A stretch of 58,118 bases of DNA from Nymphaea colorata (taxonomy: Eukaryota; Streptophyta; Magnoliopsida; Nymphaeales; Nymphaeaceae), in NCBI RefSeq assembly GCF_008831285.2, contig NW_022204916.1:1-58118 (forward strand), read 5' to 3'. Position numbers and translations under genes: made by a program. The notes beneath the pieces are model-generated. The model ran no database searches. It was not told where the DNA came from and saw only the letters and a program-made list of their open reading frames with translations. Each line of letters begins with the position of its first letter. The first letter of the stretch is position 1. Below are positions 12,431-24,079 of this stretch, in pieces.

Positions 12431-13089
12431 GCTCTAACCAGTATCGGAGACACTGAGAGCCTGCTTCAGCTGCATGCTTATCATATCGCTCAAGTGTACC
12501 TCCCTCTCCGTTTTATGATTAACACTTGTATCTTTTCTACAAGTTAGCTATGTTTTTGTTTTAATTTAGTTTTCTGTCAACAATATGGTAGAATTTAAAT
12601 AATGTTGGATTTAACAAAGGCTGTATGTCAAATTAAACCATGTGAAGTTTAATGAATTTATTTTACTTCTAACGGTTTGATGAAAAAGTGCCTCGCAAGT
12701 GTGTTGCTTAAATAAATCAAAGTATTGCTTTTTTTTCATCTGCCATACTTACAAGTTATTAAATATTTCACAAGCTTTGATGGAAAATAGTTGGTAACAA
12801 CTAAATTAATTTAGACAGTTTTATCCTTCATTTCTGATTTTGACATGAGATAATAATGCTTTTTTCTTCCTTTTCTTTTCTTTAAATTTTTGACATAATC
12901 TTTGTGGGCATTATATGCTAAAACATGTGTCACAACTTGTTTCTTTGCTAGTTCTCGCTTCACATAAATGAAATTGGGCAACCTTTAACATTTGATATGC
13001 ACCAAAAGTGCACGGTAATAATACTAAGTCTATGACGACAACTCAAATGCAAGCAACCAATAAATGCTAAAATAACATAAGACATTTAC

Positions 13090-13204
13090 CTCGAGTAGAG
13101 AATAAAAGACTTGATGTAATTAGGCCTTTGCCGTGGGGCTTCAAATACACTCTAACAAGCCCCATTGCCTCCTACATCTTAAAAAGCAACATATCTAACT
13201 AGAG
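13090..13204 (-). pseudogene. DRG-type GTPase pseudogene, downstream exon
   Basis: Minus strand: after an acceptor (TTGTTGCAG) the frame reads LDMLLFKM, a stop, then EAMGLVRVYLKPHGK. In DRG proteins this is NLDRLL.KMWEEMGLVRVY.KPQG, at the start of the TGS domain. The conserved W is a TAG stop. Beyond KPHGK the match continues in the next frame as PNYIKSFILYSR, ending at a GT donor (13089-13088). At least two stops and one frameshift are present. No further TGS exon is seen downstream, where repeat unit A begins, so the gene is cut off at the module edge. Confidence 0.85.
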
Positions 13205-13315
13205 CTGCAACAAAAAGATAGCAACTAATTTATGACTGTGACAAAGAACACCTTGCTCATAGAGAACATGAAACAACAATCGACAATTAGACATTTTAAA
13301 AACTGATACAAATAC

Positions 13316-13453
13316 CTCCAAGTTGTAACTGGTTCAGTAGTTTGTCAAAATCATCAATATCAATAAATGCTGATTTTGTTGTAGACATAGGCTCCCTTCA
13401 TGTATTTTAGATTCCCTCCATGGACATCAATAAAATTGCCAACAGTCACACGA
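13316..13453 (-). pseudogene. DRG-type GTPase pseudogene, upstream exon
   Basis: Minus-strand translation gives FIDVHGGNLKYMKGAYVYNKI and then, after a one-base shift, FIDIDDFDKLL. This aligns with the conserved stretch of developmentally regulated GTP-binding proteins (DRG1/DRG2) in which an IDV-EGN-KY segment is followed by VYVYNKID and a GIDD-VDKLA segment, located between the GTPase core and the TGS domain. A GT donor follows at 13315-13314. The frameshift and substituted residues show a dead copy. The GTP-binding motifs G1-G3, which would lie upstream at higher coordinates, were not found. Confidence 0.82.
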
Positions 13454-14599
13454 AGACAAAAAAAAAGGTATTTTAAAGACTTACCACAACTACAACATGT
13501 TTGACAGTTCTCTTAACTATTATATATTGTTTGAATATATTAAAAGACTACTGAAAGAACCAAAAAAAAAAGGAACATGTATCTACCAACATTATGGATC
13601 TTATAGAGATTTTAGTGGCAAAGTTTCATATATGTACAAGTTAAAGTCACACTGCTGTTAAAGTAGATTCCACCAGTCCTTTTTGAAATACATTGGCAAT
13701 AAGAACAAAAAACATAGTCAAGGAGGGATTTCCTTTTCTTTAAGTTCATATACAATTTCCATGCTTTATAACAACCAATGGTCTTTAATCAACCCGAAAC
13801 ACTGAATTATAGCAATAGTAAGTTTAAGTTTTATACTATTCTAGGAATCCACGTTTAAGTAACATACCAACTTTACAATATTGAGTTAACGTTCTATACA
13901 TGTGTTTCTATGTGTCTGTGATCGTTTGGGAGCTTGGCCATGCATCGGTTTTAGGGATTGATACAGAGCTAAATGAGTATAACAATTCCAATCTAGTCAG
14001 GCAACTAATGTAAGAAGTGAAGACAGAGGTTGTCTAAACGAAAATAACATTTTCTCTCCAAAATAAGAGATAATAAGCTTAATGTATGAACATAATGTCC
14101 ATGCTCTCATGTGATATACTTTTCGAGTAGACTAGAAACATGAAGTGTAAATCCAAGAATAATATTGAAAAGCAATAAAACTACTCATGAGCACTACAAT
14201 GAAACTGAAAAGAGAAATGAACCTCATCAGAAACTACACATTGAAGCCATGGTTCTGATGTTGTTAGATCAATTAGCAGTTTGTCATCATTTGAAGTCAA
14301 AAGTTCCAAACCATGAGGTTCATAACAAAGAGCTGGTCATTACAGTGACCAAGAATGCTGTTACTTCATATTGTTAGAGATTCAAAAGCTCACATTCAAG
14401 TCCACAAAAATAGATACTTCATACAACATTGAGATTGCTGTTGATCTGCAAGTACTTTCTGGAAGAATACATACACATATTTTACTAAAAGATGAGTAAT
14501 ATTAACAACAAATTATTAACTGGAAATGTACTTTTTATTTTCATTAATTGCCATATGTTCAATTCTGCTAATTGACTGAAAACATATCTCTCCCTCTCA

Positions 14600-14665
<66 letters not shown>

Positions 14666-15160
14666 GTTGATTATTGACAACCAAGCATCTGTTCCAATAA
14701 GAACATTCAAACAAGATGTTTCTGTTCATGCTGCACATGGAATAGGAACCAGACGTAATTATGGCAACAGTTCTTATTCTAGAACAATTATGCCAAGGGT
14801 AACACCAAAATAAATACCCTCATGGTCACTTTGAGCAAGATAGTCAGAAGACTTAGAACTAAAGTATTAATAAACTTATATGCATACCCTATATTACATC
14901 CCACAACACAAAAGTCAGATTTCTTTAGGTCCAAAGCCTTCTCTCACGCTACAGGAAACAAGCAGAAGGCTTATGCTTTAGCAAGCAGCATAAGCCAAAG
15001 AGTTGGCTACTTTACCCATCCCTATTTGCTAAAATAACAGGAAACATAGAAAGAAAATGATTGAAACCTTTCAAGCACGAGGACATACAGAGAATCAACA
15101 TATCATGCATGACCACTTGACTCTATGTAGCTTCGACGAGATTTTGGCAAGTCAATCCAT
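13454..15160. other. Spacer with a long CT/TA microsatellite; no gene recognised
   Basis: A CT run followed by a TA run spans about 14592-14665. I looked on the minus strand for further DRG exons (GTPase core) and found none. The short frames at 14165-14377, 14822-15037 and 15057-15248 show no family features. Confidence 0.4.
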
Positions 15161-15166
15161 ATCATG

Positions 15167-15430
15167 CAGGAGCAAACATGTGTGTGTAGTATCTCAATCA
15201 CACCTGAAGATTGTAGGAACCTTAATCAAATCAGGGCCTACGTGCTAAAAATAATAATAAAAAATTATATTCCAATAAAGACTAACGTACTTCTCTTCTA
15301 GTGCATTAATCCTTAAAAAGAAATTTAAGATTTTCAGTTTGACATGACTCAGGTCCCACTGAAAGTGCAAAATATAGTGTTTTATGTTTGAAATGTGAGC
15401 GCCAAACAGAGTTTAATTTTTACCATAAAT
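15167..15430. repeat. 265-bp direct repeat, copy 1
   Basis: This shares TCTCAATCACACCT.AAGATTGTAG, then AGTGCATTAATCCTTAAAAAGAAATT.AAGATTTTCAGTTTG and TCAGGTCCCACTGAAAGTGCAA with 15851-16105, same orientation, about 684 bp away. The similarity starts near GGAGCAAACATG and ends near GAGTTTAATTTTTA. Confidence 0.8.
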
Positions 15431-15850
15431 TAAGGATTCAAGTTTAATCTTTAACTTAGATTAGAATTCTTCTGAACTCGTTAAAATGAAAATATAAATA
15501 TGAAAGGCTGTGGCCAAATTCTGGGCACAGCTTAAATTGATCTTGGTCTTCAGGGAAGGGAAAATTTGAAAATAGAAATGTAGAACAGATACATGCACAG
15601 CAAAGAATATTCTCATTAATAGAAGTGGGGATCTAGAAGCTACATAATAACTAAAGCTTGATAATCAGTCTATTGTCTCCTCAGATTCCTTTCTATTGGT
15701 GGGGAAAGAGCATGAAAAAACGAGGATGGGGTGTTGGATAACCAATCACTGTAGCCTAAGTGAATTGTATGGAACGGTTAAGCCTTGGCCAATACCCGCA
15801 TTGAGTGTAACCATTCAGCACCTGTGGCTGTGGACAGGTTCGGTGGTAAT

Positions 15851-16105
15851 GACTGGAGCAAACATGCATGTGAATTATCTCAATCACACCTAAAGATTGT
15901 AGTAACCTTAATCAAATGAGGGCCTATGTGCAAAAAATATAATAAAAAAATTATATTCAATAAAGACTGATGTATTTCTCTTCAAGTGCATTAATCCTTA
16001 AAAAGAAATTCAAGATTTTCAGTTTGGCATAACTCAGGTCCCACTGAAAGTGCAAGTATAGTGTTCTGTGTTTGAATGAGAGCACAGAGCGGAGTTTAAT
16101 TTTAT
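15851..16105. repeat. 265-bp direct repeat, copy 2
   Basis: Counterpart of 15167-15430. Such spacing could come from the two LTRs of a small non-autonomous retroelement or from a local duplication. No primer-binding site was recognised between the copies. Confidence 0.8.
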
Positions 16106-16703
16106 GATAAAAAGGCGTTGGGTAATTCGGGTTGGCATTGTTTGGTAGAAAAAGATCAAATGAAAGGAGAGAGAGGAAGGAGGGAGGGGGCGGAAGCTTC
16201 ACATTTGTACAACTAAATTTATTGCAAGATATGGAAATTGCATGTCAAATGAATGCCAACCAACCATCTCTATACCATATTTACAATTGCTTCCCTAAAA
16301 GTCTTATAAAAATGGGGAAGATACAAAAGCTGATGTGCCCATGCCCATGGAAACTACCAAATCCTAAACAATCAAAAGTAGAAAAAGAAGCGAAGAACCA
16401 GAATACCTCATCTTCCTAACTCCTGTATCTTCAACCCAAGCTTGATAAAACAAAAAGAGAAGGAACCAATCCACGTTAGTCACATCATCCAAACATGAGA
16501 TTCTGCATTCTCAGCAAAGGCAACAAAAAATCACACAAAAAAAAACCACAATTGGAACAACTGAAAAGATGAAGGAAAACCTACGTTCCTTCTGTCACAT
16601 GTGACAATCAAGCAAGTCAACAAAACATGAGAAATCCAGACATTAATCCACAGAATTAATGCTGGAGCTAATGAATATGTTGGCAAAATATGAGGGTCAA
16701 AGT
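16106..16703. other. Spacer left of block B
   Basis: There is a GA-rich stretch at about 16158-16190 and otherwise plain AT-rich sequence. No gene motif was seen. The similarity to block C begins at its right edge, near 16704. Confidence 0.4.
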
Positions 16704-16944
16704 GAAACAAAGACATTAATCCACAAAAGAAAACAACTAACATGCGGCCACCTTAAACAAAAATTTCAAAGAAAAAGCCCATATCCCCGTTAATATGCGG
16801 CCCGATTTCTCAAGCTCTTCCTTTGTCTTCGACCAAGAGTTGGTCACCTGTGCACCCCCTAATTCTCACGCTCATCCAATTGAGCCGACTGCAAGCAGAT
16901 TACATTTCATAGCCAATTTAAGAGTGAGACTGGACAGATTCTAA

Positions 16945-17301
16945 TTAGTTTTTAATATTTCTTGAAATTTTTATTAACCATATATTTTCTCTTATTTTCG
17001 ACAAATATTCGAAAACCAAACTCCTATTCGATCCAAGCGAACCAGCAATTCGGCAATTGCTGCAAGCAGAGGAGATGAACAACAACATGACAATGGCGAG
17101 GTGAGCAACCAGCAAACTGAGCAAGGAGAAATGCCAGAAAACGGGCAACAAAGCAGGTGAATCATGGATTTTTTGTTGAAGCAGAAAAATTTGGGAAGGA
17201 ATGACAGAGTTGAGGAACTTTTCTTCTTCTTCAGCTCTTCTGTCAGCGACAATCGGTCGATTGTGATCGATGCTTGACATCAGGGCATGCTGCAATGGCA
17301 A
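16945..17301 (-). other. 118-codon frame kept open in both duplicate copies
   Basis: The frame is open here and at 41305-41661, with about ten differences between the two products. It contains a hydrophobic stretch (LLSLLVAHLAIVMLLFIS, residues about 60-77) that could span a membrane. I do not recognise the product. Because the duplicates are young, an open frame in both is weak evidence. It lies just inside a CACTA-like terminus. Confidence 0.25.
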
Positions 17302-17390
17302 AGGCCACAGGGATGAGCGGAAGGTGGATTTTCACCAGAAAGGGGTCCAGGGATGGGCTTTATTGTCACAAGTAACACATCTTTTTTACG

Positions 17391-17402
17391 TTTGTTGTAG
17401 TG
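17391..17402. mobile_element. CACTA-like transposon terminus (body to the left), block B
   Basis: TTTGTTGTAGTG is the complement of CACTACAACAAA, matching the CACTA consensus end. In block C the equivalent terminus has 65 more base pairs of subterminal sequence, so here that part is deleted. No partner terminus was found to the left. Confidence 0.4.
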
Positions 17403-18249
17403 AGTACTCACTGGTGGAAACCATGATGGATCGGGAGTGAGAGAAAGAGAGAGATAATATAGAGGCAGAGAGAGAGGCGATTTGGTCTAAGACCCTAAAA
17501 GCCAAGAAGGAAGTTGATATGGAAGAGCAATCAACACATACGAGGGTAGCACGAGAGAAATCCAACCGACATAATCTGCCTTTTTAAGACATTATGTCCA
17601 AACAAGAATCTGAAGCCTCCAATTGATGTGGTTATAGAAAACAGGAACTTTCCAACTGCATATCCAACTAACCTTTCTGGAGTACTAGAAGGCGCTAGTA
17701 AAAAGAAAGACGCCACGGCAAGACGAAGAGGAGCAAAGCACAATCATTCCAACCCTCTCTGTTTTGTCATGCATTCAATCTTTTGTTGGTTAAAAGAATG
17801 GGGAAATCCTAGATTTACATTACGCTTCTGCAACTTAACGGGTGGGTTTGAGGGGAGAAAGAGAGAGATAAAAGGTGGAAAAGGTAATCGCACAATTGTG
17901 GTTCACACAAAATATGCAAATGGCTTGGGCGGGAAAACTCATTCATTGTCCTGACCAAATGTAGAGGTTATTCGCTACGATTCTCATCCTAAAGTATTGG
18001 TGGTAGGGCATAAACAAAAATATTGTAGTGACAGTGTGCCAGCATGAATTGTATTTGTACATGCCTGCAGTTGAGACACTATGTCTTGTTTAGATAGTAT
18101 ATCAAAACTGGGTTCTGAAATGCAATGTGATATTCTATTGTGACCATCATGAAATATAGATATGTGACATTATGCAAAGTATCTTAATATGGATGATGGT
18201 TAACATACTCATGCCCACCTCTCCGTTTAACATGTAAATTTGACGATAG

Positions 18250-18735
18250 AAACTCTTTTTGTAAACACGATTTTATTTGAATGAATAACAAAACGAATCC
18301 TATAGTTGCTTTATTGCAATCTGGTTTGTTTTACTATTTATGACTTCTTTGTAAATGTCTTTTTATCATAAAACCAGTTCATATAGTATCACTGTTGCAT
18401 TTAATTTTTCTGAGTGCTTATTTCCTACTTAAAAGCATGATATTACTTGTGTCTATCATAAAATAAATCATGTGGTTGTGTTATCGCAACATTTTTTGTT
18501 CTTATCGCATTCTTGTAAACCCAAATTTATTTTAGGATATCATAAAATGCATATTGCATTTGCATTATTAGAATCTATTTTGTCTGACTGCTTATTGCCT
18601 TTTATTAAGCACATGTTATCGTAAAACCAATCCATAAAATGATATTATTGCTTTTAATTTTTCTAAGTGTTTATCACATCGTTGTAAACACTATTTTATT
18701 TGACCTATGTCTTAAAACAAATCCTTCAATTGTGT
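18250..18735. repeat. Degenerate three-copy tandem repeat
   Basis: TTGTAAAC.C.A.TTTATTT recurs at about 18259, 18512 and 18686, each followed by ATAAAA or AAAACAAAT.CT. TTTAATTTTTCT.AGTG.TTAT occurs at about 18400 and 18653. Only the first unit survives in block C (about 42704-42828). Confidence 0.55.
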
Positions 18736-19128
18736 AAGCAAATATAATAGGACTCAATTAGAGAGCTCGGAGCGCCTTCTAATACTGCATGCTCACCGAC
18801 TACAGAGACCTACTTTTTCGCTCCTGAACAACAGAAAAGAAAAATGGCACAAATCAATAAAAAAATGTTCACTGTTACTACCCTCTGCTAAACTCTATTT
18901 CACCAAGGAACCCCATAGCACTGAATCTCTTCTTCGGCCAAATCTGCTATTCTTTGTCATCAGGTGGGGTCAGTTGATAATGAGCCCCAGCCCCTGCAGT
19001 GTGCAGCATGAGCAACCAAAGAAAAAAAAAAGTTTTGGGCATATTCTACGTCAGAAAAAAAAGATAAAGGAGAAAACAGTTAAAAAAAAAGAACAAAAAA
19101 TGAGGGGCCTGATTTCGCCATAGAACAC

Positions 19129-19380
19129 CTATGTCACCTGGGTGTGGCAACCCTGATGATGCACCCGCATCGCGTCCGCGACCCAGATTCACAACCAGCC
19201 GCACCTTATTGATTTCAATTTTTTTCAGTTTTTTTATCAAATTTGATATTATTAATATATTATAATAATAAATTAATAATAATAATAAATACCCTCGCTG
19301 CACCACCGCACCGCAATTTTTTTAGATGTATCGCACCGGCACTAGCAGCCGCACCCATACCCCACACACTAGTGACATAG
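19129..19380. mobile_element. 252-bp non-autonomous hAT-like MITE inserted in unit B1
   Basis: The termini are CTATGTCAC and GTGACATAG, a perfect 9-bp inverted repeat, and the next bases also partly match (TGTGG after a 5-bp gap). Flanks are TAGAACAC (19121-19128) and CAGAACAC (19381-19388), an 8-bp target-site duplication with one mismatch, as expected for hAT. The related empty site in unit A reads GAGGACAC near 10466. No coding capacity. Confidence 0.8.
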
Positions 19381-19990
19381 CAGAACACCCTCAAGGAAAG
19401 AAATGTAGAAGAAACTTGAGAGGGTGAGAGAAAGAAAAAATAATACTTGTTGTTGTTGGGTTTTACTGTCGCTGCTCAAGCTCCGGTGCCCTTACAAATA
19501 GAAGGTGACGAACAAGATTCAAGAGAGTGAGGAGAGATAAAATGGGAGAAGGAAACAGAAAAGAAGTCAGACAAAAAGCCACTTATACTTGTCTTGGGAA
19601 ATTTGATGTTGACCCATTGTTTTGTACACAATTCTAGTGAAGACCCTTTTATGTTTTCAATTATTATCCTACAACCTTTTGGGTTTTAGTAGGGGTCTGG
19701 TTGACTCGCACTTTGTAAAAAAATAATTGAAGGACCCAACCAAGAAAGATTTTAGTTGCACAGAGTAAGGTAAAGATGATGTTCAGAATCTCTTACATGC
19801 AGCTGTCGCTGCATTACAAATCGTGCTCCTTCATGATAAAATTCTTTGTAACGTAACAATTGCATTATAGATTGTAGCTGCATGTGTATACATCAATATT
19901 GATGATCTATCTCACTACACAAAGGCCCCGTACATTGGATTTAAAAAAAGTTTAACACATAATTTTTTTTAATTGAACTGTAAAAAAGTA

Positions 19991-20356
19991 ACGTATATAT
20001 GTTTTCCCGATCACTATGAGCGACGTCAATGTATTTAAATCTAAAAATCCAAACCAACAATGTTTTCAATGTTAAGAGACACTGCTCCACAAATTAATTG
20101 AGAAAAATAAGAGATAACTCCTTTTGAGAAACACCAAATCTCCACCCAACTTTTCCTTCTGTTTTTCAAACAGATGTATATATGTTTTCCCAATCACTAC
20201 GAGCGATGTCAATGTATTTAAATCTAAAAATCCAAACCAACAATGTTTTCAATGTTAAGAGACACTGCTCCACAAATTCATTGAGAAAAATAAGAGATAA
20301 CTTCTTTTGAGAAACACCAAATGTCCACCCAACTTTTCCTTATGTTTTTCTAACAG
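19991..20356. repeat. 183-bp tandem duplication inside unit B1
   Basis: The stretch starting ACGTATATATGTTTTCCC at 19991 is repeated from 20174. Both copies carry AATGTATTTAAATCTAAAAA and GACACTGCTCCACAAATT. Unit A has a single copy (about 11157-11335), so the duplication arose in the B lineage. Confidence 0.88.
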
Positions 20357-21334
20357 ATGCGTGATCTCGTCAAAAGTATTGAAGTAATCACCCAAACGAC
20401 AAAATTATCCCTTCAGGTGAGCAGGATCTTACCCACCACCTGAAAGAAGGCCAAAGCACTAAAAAATATTAGTCACCCAAATGATGAAATTATCCCTTCA
20501 AATTGAAAATATAATCAAGAAAATAAAACTAAAAAGGAAAAATTGCTAATTAATGGCTTCCGTACAAACTCCAAATTATATAGATCAAGATTGTGGGGAT
20601 GAGTTTAAGTAGAAAGATGTAACTCACTAATAGCTATATATATATAACAGGTATTCTGGATCTTACAACCAACATGAGCTATTAAGTGAACCAAGTTGAA
20701 GAGTACAGTTTCAAAAATGTCAATGACTGAAAGCGAGATATATATGAAAAAAAGTATCTCGGGGTTCTTGATGTGGCAACATGCAGGATTGATCGTGGAA
20801 TTTTGCCTCTAAGGCGAAGATTTTTGTGGAAAAATCTCGCACATAAAAATTAAGGAACTAGAATATAGAACCAAAAGGATCATTCCATGTTCATTGAAAA
20901 CTGCAAACACAAAAACTGAGTATGTTTTTCCTTTGTTAACTAAAATTAATTTTAAGTCTGATACTAGGATAGAAATAAAACAAAAGAATTAGTCAACCTG
21001 TAAAAATAAGCCAAAGAATTAGCCAACATGTAAAACTAATCGGAAGGCGGATATTAAAAGCACCAAAGGAAGAATATCATTTTGTTCTTCATTGCTTTGG
21101 TTGGCAATCGCCATGATTTCTTGATGTATAGATACACCTTTTGATGGAGGGAAATTGTAACAGTGAAAGCAACATAATACTTTATTTTTCAGGGCTTATT
21201 TCATCTTTCCAACGATGTCTTTCAACATGTGGCTGTTTTTTCTTTCCCCTTAGTGCATTGACTTGTAAGGAATAGATCCCACGAGACATATCTTTGATTG
21301 ACTGGAACTGGAACTTGCTAGGAGAAAGTTGTGG

Positions 21335-21520
21335 ATATTTATCCATACCGGTGATTTTTGTGGCTGGTATATATGCCCTATGGGGGATTTTTGTCGCCGT
21401 TAAATCGTATGTATACTGGTCATTGTTAAATGTTAACACCCATATATGCCTTCACCGCTTTAAAACTTCAACGGTTGTTTTTTCCACCGGTAAATTGTGT
21501 CGTAACCAGTACCAAAGAAA
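21335..21520. repeat. Subterminal-type motif array, unit B1
   Basis: Contains CCATACCGGTGATTTTTGTG, TTGTCGCCGTTAAAT, GTATACTGGT, CACCGCTTTAAAACTT, CAACGGTTG and CCACCGGTAAAT, in the same order as in units A and C1. Confidence 0.55.
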
Positions 21521-21594
21521 GAAGCACATATTACCACTATTATTTTAAGCAAGCACGCAACCGCCGTTTCAGCTGCCTCTTATCACAAAAGTGT

Positions 21595-21609
21595 CCCCCC
21601 CCCCCCCCC
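21595..21609. repeat. Expanded poly-C tract
   Basis: Fifteen consecutive C. The same site in C1 (43407-43413) has seven, and in A (about 12499) it is CCTCCC, so the tract grew in this copy. Confidence 0.8.
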
Positions 21610-21745
21610 TCTCTGTTTTGTGATTGACACTTGCATTTTTTCTATTTTCATATTTCATGTTAGCTATTTTTTTGTTTTAATTTACTTTTTTCTCAACAAC
21701 ATTTAAGATTTAACCAAGGTTGTATGTTGAATTAAACCATGTCAA

Positions 21746-23550
21746 ATTTACCATGTTTCTGATACTCATCATGACATCTGCAGCCGCACAAACAGTCTAA
21801 AGTTACATCTAACAAACAATGTACCTTAATCACATATAGATGTACGTGTTTTGGACATTAACTGAGATGGCCAAAAATCCCGTTCAAAATCCAATTTGTT
21901 GGAAGACGACATTATTTGAGAGTGTTTCTTTCTTAAATTCATGGCAAGTACTGTTCTCAAGAAATTCAAAGCAATTGAATAACCCATAAATTTTCAGGAC
22001 TTAGTTTCTAATGACTCAATTTGAGCAAGTGACCAGAAGGCCCATCCTACCCTTGGCCCTACACTATTATCAGCCTAAAGATCAGAAAGGAAAGATCTTG
22101 TGGAAGAAAATATAAAAAATAATGGATGTGAAATGAAAAGCTGCTAACTAGCAGGTAAAAACTGAATGTTTCCACCGGCTCAGCCTTTCCAACCTCTTGA
22201 TCCTAGAATGCAGTCCCAAACTGAAACTCAACCAGTCACACAGGCAAACATAAGGTGCAGTGCACATGCAAATGGAAGCAAGAAGTCCATAGGAAATACT
22301 GAAGAAGTTTCTTTAGAACTGTTTGTTTCACAATTTTAATGAAGACTGGAAAATATAATGTCATTTAAGGCTACTTCTCCAAGTTAATATAAAAATAATC
22401 AACTATGAAACTGTTCCTTTACAAATTACAACTTTTCAATGAAATAAGTCTTGTTTATAAGGAAATATTGACTTGTTATAGAAAATATTACATCCTTTTA
22501 AAGTGCCCGTCCCACAATTAAGGAACTGAGTTTCATAAGTACCTAGGACTAATGAAAGGTTATGGAAGACTGATTTTTTTTTATCCTATCTCTACTGAGG
22601 AACTTCAAGACTGATGACCTTAAAAAAATTCACTCTCGGTGGATCCTCGCAATGCAATGTGGTTGGACCCTCATGTTGGTCTGAATGAATCAGCCTTTTA
22701 GAGGAGGGTGAGTCAGGGCCTGCTACTAAAGAGCATAGCAAGTTACAAGTCTCAGTAGGACATGTATTTTTACTACTATAGGTTAGGTGAGGTTACCATT
22801 ATCCTTTTTTTGGTGACAAATCTTATGTCCCTAATAAAGGAATCTGTCAATTTTTCAAGGTTTCAAGACCAAAAAGGCATGGAAGCACATGAGATGTAGC
22901 TCCAGTTCCTTCAGAAAAGGTAAGATCTTTGGTGCAAAAAGAATGGACAAATGAGATAACAAAGAAAAATAAATGGCTCCAATTCCTATCTCAGTTTATT
23001 TGAAATATACCACATATATAATCATCATTCACATTATCGATTGACAAGAATTTTCAGGGTTTTTCAAATAGATGAATTTCTTTGTACGACGAAGGGTGTT
23101 AAAAAGATTGAAACGTTGTTTGACGTAATAAAATGATTGACAAACACCTGCTTCATTAATTGAAGAAAAAAGTTAAAATCTTGAGCAATTTCTATGAAAA
23201 AAATCACACTTTGTACATACACTCTCCCTGGGCCTTTTTTTCATTAATATTGATACTTATAAAATAGACAAAAATATCGAAGAAATTGTCAAAAAGATGT
23301 GGCCCATAAAAATCTTTCTATTCAGGTATTTTCTTCTTATTAGGGTAAAATTGTCTTTTTCATACTTAAACACAGTGGGGCATATGCCTGTAGGTAATTG
23401 TATAAATAAAAATGGTTACTTGTAACTTTTCAGAAGAAAAATGCATCAAACCTAATCAGTCTCATTAATTATTTTTCCGGTCTAATTTGTCTAGCAACAT
23501 ATATATATGTGTGTGTGTGTAAAGTGGTGCATGGATTGATGAGTTTGATT
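21746..23550. other. Body of block B between the two motif arrays; no gene recognised
   Basis: This part is shared with C (43550-45314) but absent from A. Unit D joins it only from about 23110. A minus-strand frame open in C at 43861-44091 is broken in B, so it is not a gene. A short GT run lies at 23511-23520. Confidence 0.5.
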
Positions 23551-24079
23551 CAATGACGGTAGGAAGGTATTCATACTCCACCCCATATACTGCATTATTC
23601 GTTCATTACAAAAGAATCTCATCTTATGCTGATGTACCATCTGGGGTTCTTCTCCATGACAAACTGTCATTTATTACAGCATCATACTACTAATGGTATC
23701 AGCTTGGTTTTGAATTGAAATAATATTGTTGTATTCAATGACATGGATGTCAAAGGAAAAAACATAGTGTAGAAAGAAAACCCAACTCCTAGGTTGGACC
23801 ACTAATCATTTGTTTGTTGGCAACTTCTTCCTAAGTATGCTCAAGTGTTATTCCGTACACTAAGGCATGATTATGTTTGCAGTACAATAACTAGAACTAT
23901 GTACAAGACAATCTTGGGCATCTAAGCCTTTTGTTACGAGAAACATTACTAAAAGTAAATTGATATTCAAACACTTTTCAGATCGCCCTCTAGAGGTTCT
24001 TTTATAAGGTGAGATTCTTTATACATAACAAATGATGCAGTATACAAGGTGGAGTATGAATACCTTCCTCCCGTCATTG
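23551..24079. mobile_element. Fold-back (inverted-repeat) element, copy B
   Basis: The left arm 23551-23627 (starts CAATGACGGTAGGAAGGTAT) and right arm 24004-24079 (ends ACCTTCCTCCCGTCATTG) are inverted complements over about 76 bp with some mismatches, separated by about 375 bp. The same structure occurs in block C and unit D. No clear target-site duplication sits outside the arms. Confidence 0.75.

Larger units (their letters stand above)
10145..12970. repeat. Repeat unit A (module family A/B1/C1, with B2/C2/D-like right part)
   Basis: This unit aligns end to end with 18807-21745. Shared landmarks include GTGGGGTCAGTTGATAATGA, TTGATGTTGACCC.TTGTTTTGTACACAATTC, TAACAATTGCATTATA and GATTGTGGGGATxAGTTTAAGTAGAAAGATGTAACTC (longer runs are described rather than spelled out). 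Its right part, about 12260-12970, also aligns with 24430-25160 of block B and the matching parts of C and D. It lacks the 183-bp tandem copy and the 252-bp MITE found in B1. The right edge lies about 120 bp before the DRG pseudogene exon at 13090-13204. Autonomy is not seen. Confidence 0.75.
16704..18390. repeat. Block B, left segment (duplicated at 41068-42828)
   Basis: Sequence from AACAAAGACATTAATCCACA onward matches 41068-42828 in the same orientation at roughly 93-95 percent by eye. The left flanks differ: plain spacer here, a reversed LTR remnant in C. In C the match stops at 42828 and jumps to sequence corresponding to 21056 here. Confidence 0.88.
18807..21745. repeat. Repeat unit B1 (homologue of unit A)
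   Basis: This is collinear with 10145-12640 at roughly 85 percent by eye. It differs from unit A by an inserted 252-bp MITE (19129-19380), a 183-bp tandem duplication (19991-20356) and the loss of a roughly 50-bp segment near 21100 that both A (about 11955) and C (about 42865) keep. Similarity to A ends near 21745. Confidence 0.8.

Noticed and set aside
23690-23710. ATGGTATCAGCTTGG, resembling the tRNA-Met primer-binding site, present in modules B, C and D
   Set aside because: The match to TGGTATCAGAGC stops after nine bases, no LTR end precedes it and it sits inside the fold-back loop.
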